In this document: piece after piece, positions 10,501 through 14,719 of the stretch | Numbering within the stretch: position 1 is the first letter of the stretch | How the letters are laid out: each line of letters starts with the position of its first letter | NCBI RefSeq assembly: GCF_000499385.1 | Contig: NW_013651791.1 | Location: 1-14,719 of the forward strand | DNA length: 14,719 bases | From: Eimeria necatrix | Lineage: Eukaryota > Apicomplexa > Conoidasida > Eucoccidiorida > Eimeriidae | Direction: 5' to 3' | The notes under the pieces: generated by a model | Told to the model about the DNA's origin: nothing | Seen by the model: only the letters and a program-made list of their open reading frames with translations | Databases searched by the model: none | Program-made: the position numbers and the translations under genes

Positions 10501-13353
10501 CCTAAAATTACTGCGGGCCCCTCTTAGAGACGAGGGATTGTTTTGTCTCGTCGTGGTGAGGTGCTACGATAGCATGCATGGTTTTCCAGTGTATCTTCAT
10601 TTTGTTGCTGTATTTAATTTACGCCAACAATTCGGTTGCTGGCATGCATGCTAAAACATAATCAAAAACACATGAGCCCGTTGAAACCATTCCAAGATGC
10701 CTTTGTGGTTTACAGCCGGTATGTGTTAACAGCTTTGCTATAATATACTGTGGCGCAGAAAGTTGTGGAATTGATCTGCTTCGTACGGTCAATGAGGGGG
10801 GACCATCAAAAGCGTTTACGTATGCAAAAGGTATTTTGGCGTTTTGTGCATCCTTGACGGTAATTTTGGAGGCGGCATTACAAGTGATGCGCGGGAAGGT
10901 CCTTGTGTCAAGCTTTTGTGAAGCTCCGGCAAAATTGTGACAAACGTATTTTGTACTTCGTCTGTGTAAAGGTTTCGTGTTTCATTGGTGCCGTTTTATT
11001 TGGTACTGTCGCGCAAAACAAGCATTCGACCAGCGTATGTGTCATGTTGTTCAACGTCGCCAGCACGAAGCGGGAAGGCTTTTTGTCTGGAATGTGCTAC
11101 ATAAGGCTTTCTGTTCAAAGGTGAAGCCATGCACTTATACGATGTGCACAGTTCGTGACACACCTTCCTCCACAAAAAAACTGGAGCCAAACCTTTGAAC
11201 AACTGGCAGAATGTATTGCGGTGTTTTCGTTTTTGCATTATGTCTTCACCGCAGCTTTAGTCAATTTCGCGTGGGGAATCCAAGTCTTGTGGTTGCTTTC
11301 AAAATAATAAATGCCATTAAAAACTAACTTTCAGGGAGTATGTTCCGTTTGGCGACAGCTGTTTGAGAATTTCTTGTCTTCTCACTTGCCCCGGGGGCAT
11401 GAGATCCGCTGCTACACTAGCTCCGTAAGGGCAAACCTAAACGCAGGGGGCCATTTGTGGCCCTCTCAGTGGCTTTTATCTGAGTTATACGGCGACAGTG
11501 TAAAAGCAGAGGCTGCCAGAATGCTTCTTGCTGGAATCATACGTGTACCCTCCCCGCTTTTGAAAACAAAAGTTCCAAACGTGTTTCAGTCGTGTGCTCA
11601 GGTTGTGCCAAAGCTTTTGACGGCTTGAGCACCGTCTTGAAGCGAGAAGGTTGGACGTCTAGTTGCAAATGGGGCACTTTACAGCATTCATCAGCATCTT
11701 CCGCCATTTGCTCTGTAAGGAGAAATTGAAATTTGAATAGTGTCTTGTTGCAGCCCGTAAGTGTTCAAAATGCTCCGCAAATCAGTACTGCTTGGGCTGC
11801 GAATGGGGGACGCAAGACCTTGCAAGAGGCCAAGGCATTCCTGCATCGCGTTTCTTGCGTATTGCCTAGTAAGCATCCATACTGAAACGCTGAATAGGCA
11901 TATATAAGCCGATATGAAGGCTCATATGTTGGTCGGGCTCAGCACAATCGTTATTACTGTAGCCATGGAAGCCTGCGACTGGGTTTGTGACGCTTTTAAC
12001 AGTGTTGCTGAGTATTGACCGTCTGCTGGCGCATTCGAATTGCTTGCATTTTCGCCCTACGGAGGTTCAACCAGTCCAGTACTGGAGAGGCGTTTCGGCA
12101 TATCTGCAGCCAGTATGTGGACACAAGCGCCATCTAATTCTAAAGTCAAGGTGCGAAGTCTTGAGAAGTCTACCCCCAATTAATAGTCGAGCAAACGTTT
12201 TGACCTGCAGAAGAGAGGTGTAAAACGATCAAGTACACTGTGCATGGGAAAACGACTAGCTTTCTGGCATCCTCAGCGTCACCGCGTTCAACCGTGTGTC
12301 TTTCACACGTTTGTGAACTCAACCAAGAAGTGCCTGATGATATGCTTGCTAGCTATTTTAGCTGTTGCACTGCGGTCTTCATAGGATGCTGCAGAAGAGG
12401 TCTTTGCAGGACACAGCGTATCCATGCTTCACCCATTTGGACGCCTGAGTATAGGGTCCACATCATGATTTTTTTCGGAGCAAGGTGCAAGTGATTGCCC
12501 GCTGCAAACATGAACTTGGAGTGTGCGTTATGCTAGTAATCTGGCATGTAACCTAATACGAAGAATCAGGTCGGTAGCTTAAGATGCAACAATTTGCTAG
12601 GGAGTGAGCGCAGCTGAGCGTTCCCATGAGGACGTGCATTTATTGGCGCCCATAAAACATCCGGAGCTATGAATAATGTCGTGCTTAGTTTGTGAGAATT
12701 GTGTCCTAGTCTGATCCGTGCGCTGCACACGGCTTGTTGAGAGTATATCTTTTCGTTTTTGATGCGATTCCTGATTCAATTTATGCTTACGTTACGGCAA
12801 CTGTTTCACCGAAGCATTATTTGATCCTTTTTGAGGCTCTATAGAGATCCCGCGGAGGGATAGTCAGTGGGTGACGTATCTTGTTTGCGGATAAATCGTG
12901 GATGTGACGTTTTACCGGCTTAGCAGGAGCAGCTACGCTGCAATGTTACGAAGACTGCGATAATTCGAATATGTCTTTTCGCAGGTAGTAGGCGTTTGCA
13001 GGCCGCACAACGTCTAGGAATGTTTCCGATAGAGACGAAGGCAATACGAATGTACAAGCTGCAGAATGGTCTTTTTCACTGCATTTTTTCTGCGTAACTA
13101 CTGCGAGCACTATTTGCGCGCTGCCCTTGTTTTTTGTAATATTGGCAATATGTTCTTTTCGTTATGGTGAGAAATTATGTTATGTTACCAATGTTGCGGT
13201 GCGCATGACGGTTTTGTTGTGGTTCCTTTGACTGACAAGGCAATATATGTTACTGCTCTTGCTTATCACATGTGTTGCTGACATGCAAAGCGGCAATCAT
13301 GAGCACCCATGCTCTGGCGAGAAATGCTGAATTTTCCACTTGGAGTACAGCCA
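4517..13353 (+). CDS. Collagen-like Gly-X-Y segment built from 22 single-codon (3-nt) exons, partial
   Basis: Seen directly: 22 sites where an acceptor AG (21 YAG, one AAG) is followed by three bases and then a donor matching GTRNG. Exon starts are 4517, 4879, 5238, 5582, 6165, 6608, 6778, 7340, 7770, 7974, 8645, 9073, 9495, 10160, 10295, 10716, 11335, 11754, 12110, 12601, 12985 and 13351. The codons in order give Arg, then triplets GPP, GPD, GPP, GVD, and then GPP, GPP, GVP. All introns are phase 0. Known: Gly at every third residue, with Pro frequent at X and Y, is the signature of the collagen triple helix, usually extracellular or secretory. Inferred: the spliced product is a short triple-helical segment of a larger protein whose ends are not identified here. 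Codon choice is mostly GGA for Gly. No signal peptide, propeptide or NC domain can be assigned. Expression is unproven. The main alternative is a recurring non-splicing motif, but that would not explain the codon register. Confidence 0.77.
4879..5584 (+). other. Triplet unit 1: Gly-Pro-Pro on three microexons
   Basis: Microexons are GGA 4879-4881 (CAG before, GTAAGC after), CCT 5238-5240 (CAG, GTATGT) and CCA 5582-5584 (CAG, GTAAGT). Internal introns are 356 and 341 nt, and the intron to the next glycine is 580 nt. All six splice sites are canonical in type. A further CAG directly abutting GTGAGA lies inside the second internal intron at 5419-5427. Confidence 0.75.
6165..6780 (+). other. Triplet unit 2: Gly-Pro-Asp on three microexons
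   Basis: Microexons are GGA 6165-6167 (CAG before, GTACGC after), CCT 6608-6610 (TAG after a T-run, GTAAGC) and GAC 6778-6780 (AAG acceptor, GTAAGT). Introns are 440 and 167 nt, then 559 nt to the next glycine. The GAC exon is the only one with an AAG acceptor. Its donor is a perfect GTAAGT and the preceding bases are pyrimidine-rich, so I accept it with less confidence. The competing site is CCG at 7279-7281, whose donor GTGTCT is poor. Confidence 0.66.
7340..7976 (+). other. Triplet unit 3: Gly-Pro-Pro on three microexons
   Basis: Microexons are GGA 7340-7342 (TAG after four T, GTAAGC), CCT 7770-7772 (CAG, GTAAGC) and CCA 7974-7976 (TAG, GTATGG). Introns are 427 and 201 nt, then 668 nt to the next glycine. 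The CCA donor lacks the pyrimidine at position 6, so that exon is slightly weaker than its neighbours. Confidence 0.72.
8645..9497 (+). other. Triplet unit 4: Gly-Val-Asp on three microexons
   Basis: Microexons are GGA 8645-8647 (CAG, GTAGGT), GTT 9073-9075 (CAG, GTATGT) and GAC 9495-9497 (CAG after a pyrimidine-rich stretch, GTATGC). Introns are 425 and 419 nt, then 662 nt to the next glycine. This unit has no proline, but its glycine keeps strict register. Confidence 0.72.
10160..10718 (+). other. Triplet unit 5: Gly-Pro-Pro on three microexons
   Basis: Microexons are GGC 10160-10162 (CAG, GTAGGT), CCG 10295-10297 (CAG after a CTTTTC tract, GTATGA) and CCG 10716-10718 (CAG, GTATGT). Introns are 132 nt, the shortest in the series, and 418 nt, then 616 nt to the next glycine. 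This is the only unit using GGC and CCG codons. The middle donor GTATGA lacks the usual pyrimidine at position 6. Confidence 0.72.
11335..12112 (+). other. Triplet unit 6: Gly-Pro-Pro on three microexons
   Basis: Microexons are GGA 11335-11337 (CAG, GTATGT; a CTAAC branch-point-like string lies just upstream), CCC 11754-11756 (CAG, GTAAGT) and CCA 12110-12112 (CAG, GTATGT). Introns are 416 and 353 nt, then 488 nt to the next glycine. If the donor at 11338 is not used, the frame stays open to a TGA at 11626-11628, giving a possible alternative end. Confidence 0.74.
12601..13353 (+). other. Triplet unit 7: Gly-Val-Pro on three microexons
   Basis: Microexons are GGA 12601-12603 (TAG, GTGAGC, the only donor with G at position 3), GTA 12985-12987 (CAG after a CTTTTC tract, GTAGGC) and CCA 13351-13353 (CAG, GTACGT). 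Introns are 381 and 363 nt. For GTA there is an ambiguity: CAG abuts GTAGTA directly, so a zero-length site is formally possible. Only the 3-nt reading keeps the next codons in register and gives the better donor. No further glycine microexon is visible downstream in the window. Confidence 0.7.
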
Positions 13354-14719
13354 GTACGTAAATACAGACTTGGCCTCATATACGCGAAGTGAGACGAGTT
13401 GTGATATTTTGGATGAAAATGAGCCAAAAGATTCTGCGGATGCACAGTTACAAAAGTAAGACCTGACTTTGAAGAAGGCAGCATTTTGGCTAGGTTTGCC
13501 GCTGTCGCCTTCCAGTGAACGCATGCGGGGAGTGCGGGGACAAGCCGAGTTAGTTAGTAGATATTATAGTCGACTAAGTGGTTGTATTTGTGCCATCCTG
13601 ATCGATATTGGAGTCCAATGTATGTATAGAATGAATCAGAAAGCGGAACATAGAATACAATATTTGAGCAATGATAAGTAGATTGCTGGCACCGTCCAAA
13701 GATGGGTAGCATCTTTTGCAGTCAGATGCTACTGAAGCTAGTGTATAGAGGGGCAGTTTATATCACACAGTTGCAGATTACTGCTACGCGTTACACTTAC
13801 TCTGACTGGAAGCCTCCACAGCGCCCGATACTGCTAAATCTGGCATATCATCGCTCACGAGAAAGGGCAGCTTTTGGGAATCACCTGCAACACTTGCAAG
13901 CCATCGCGCTCTTCAGCGCGACTTTCAAAGTAGCTCCGGTCGCCTTGTTGGTCTGACCAATTTGCACGGGCTCGCTCCAGGAACAGTGAAATCACGGGAA
14001 AGCCTTGCAATCTTCTTTTTCGCGCAAATCATATCGGCTCTGTATGAGTGCTGCGGCGAACGTTGTATATAGTACGATAAGCAGTTTTCGGAATATTCTA
14101 GTGGTGTTCGCAGAGCGACAACTTGAACTATCAGTTTTGAAGCTTTGGCATTGTCTGCAAATACACGAAGTTCACGTGGGTACGTATACGCAAAAGGGCT
14201 AGCCAAAGTCAACCTGTGCAATGCATCTACGGCTGTATATGGTGTCCCACGTGGATGTACAGTTGTGCAGTGCAACTGTAATGCCCATAGTTCGAAACAT
14301 GAAGCCCTTTTAGGCAAGCCTGACAACTTCACGCATCTCGAAACCCGTATGAGAAAAATGCGAATGTGGCCGTTACTTCAAAGCGCGCGACACGACAATG
14401 TATGGTCACTAAGCACGACATTTTATACACCATGGCTAGGACGCTGCCAACATTTTTGCATGAGATGAAACTGATCGGCAAGAAAAACGCCTACAACCGG
14501 AAAATGCGTAGAATCGCGCATGTACCATATGGCGTACGCTAAGGAATGTTCGCAGAAACTTAGAATGCTGCTTTTCTGCCGTATATGGGAGGCTTTTTTT
14601 TTGAGGCCACATTCCACACAGTTGCGCATGAAGCGAGTCAGACTGTTGTCTTTCACTTGTGTCGATAGTTTGGCCGACATAAAACTTCAGGGAAAATTGC
14701 ACTGAGCTTAGAGATTCCT
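13354..14719. other. 3' flank: no recognised gene
   Basis: Begins with the donor of the last microexon. No further single-codon exon with GTRNG donor is visible. Open frames are 13702-13956 (+, 84 codons), 13925-14332 (-, 135 codons), 14145-14468 (+, 107 codons) and two overlapping - strand frames near 14430-14700. None is recognisable. It could be a long intron leading to further exons outside the window, or 3' untranslated and intergenic sequence. Confidence 0.45.
13722..13748 (+). other. Weak candidate terminal exon
   Basis: After the last microexon donor (13354-13359), the best-looking acceptor is CAG at 13719-13721, preceded by a T-rich tract. Continuing in phase 0 gives eight codons (Ser, Asp, Ala, Thr, Glu, Ala, Ser, Val) and then TAG at 13746-13748. 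The implied intron is 368 nt, within the usual range. The acceptor and phase were chosen by eye. Any random frame soon reaches a stop, so the end of the coding sequence is not established. Confidence 0.2.

Noticed and set aside
1..14719. tRNA, rRNA, organelle-derived fragments, transposon ends or CRISPR-like repeats
   Set aside because: No conserved tRNA boxes in a foldable context, no recognised transposase, reverse transcriptase or mitochondrial peptides, and no direct repeat array were seen.

Overview
The window looks like one stretch of a eukaryotic, intron-dominated gene on the + strand. No bacterial gene layout, rRNA, tRNA, CRISPR array or recognisable mobile element was seen. By eye the + strand is T/G-rich with moderate GC, has almost no simple repeats, and carries many canonical-looking splice sites. 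The longest open frame is 167 codons, and none of the open frames resembles a protein family I know. The lineage cannot be fixed from the sequence. The reconstructed product (Gly-Pro-Pro-rich) suits an animal collagen, but collagen-like repeats also occur in protists.

The central observation lies between 4517 and 13353. Twenty-two times, a 3' splice acceptor (YAG, once AAG) is followed by exactly three bases and then a 5' splice donor, usually GTANGY. Read in order, the 22 three-base exons are 22 codons: one Arg, then seven perfect Gly-X-Y collagen triplets (GPP, GPD, GPP, GVD, then GPP, GPP, GVP). The introns between them are 132-668 nt, so about 8.8 kb encodes 66 nt. Glycine falls at every third microexon without exception. 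This register is independent of the splice-site motif and is what makes the series hard to attribute to chance.

The series has internal architecture. The intron leaving each Y-position codon towards the next glycine (488-668 nt) is always longer than the introns inside a triplet (132-440 nt). This suggests that a triplet plus its introns, about 1.2-1.5 kb, was the ancestral unit of expansion. Exons this small can hardly be recognised by exon definition, so step-by-step (recursive, 5'-to-3') splicing is the natural hypothesis.

Layout: 1-4516 is a flank with no recognised gene and only weak candidate small exons. 4517-13353 is the single-codon microexon collagen-like segment. 13354-14719 is a flank with one weak candidate terminal exon at 13722-13748. 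The real 5' end and promoter, and probably the real 3' end, lie outside the window or are not recognisable in it.
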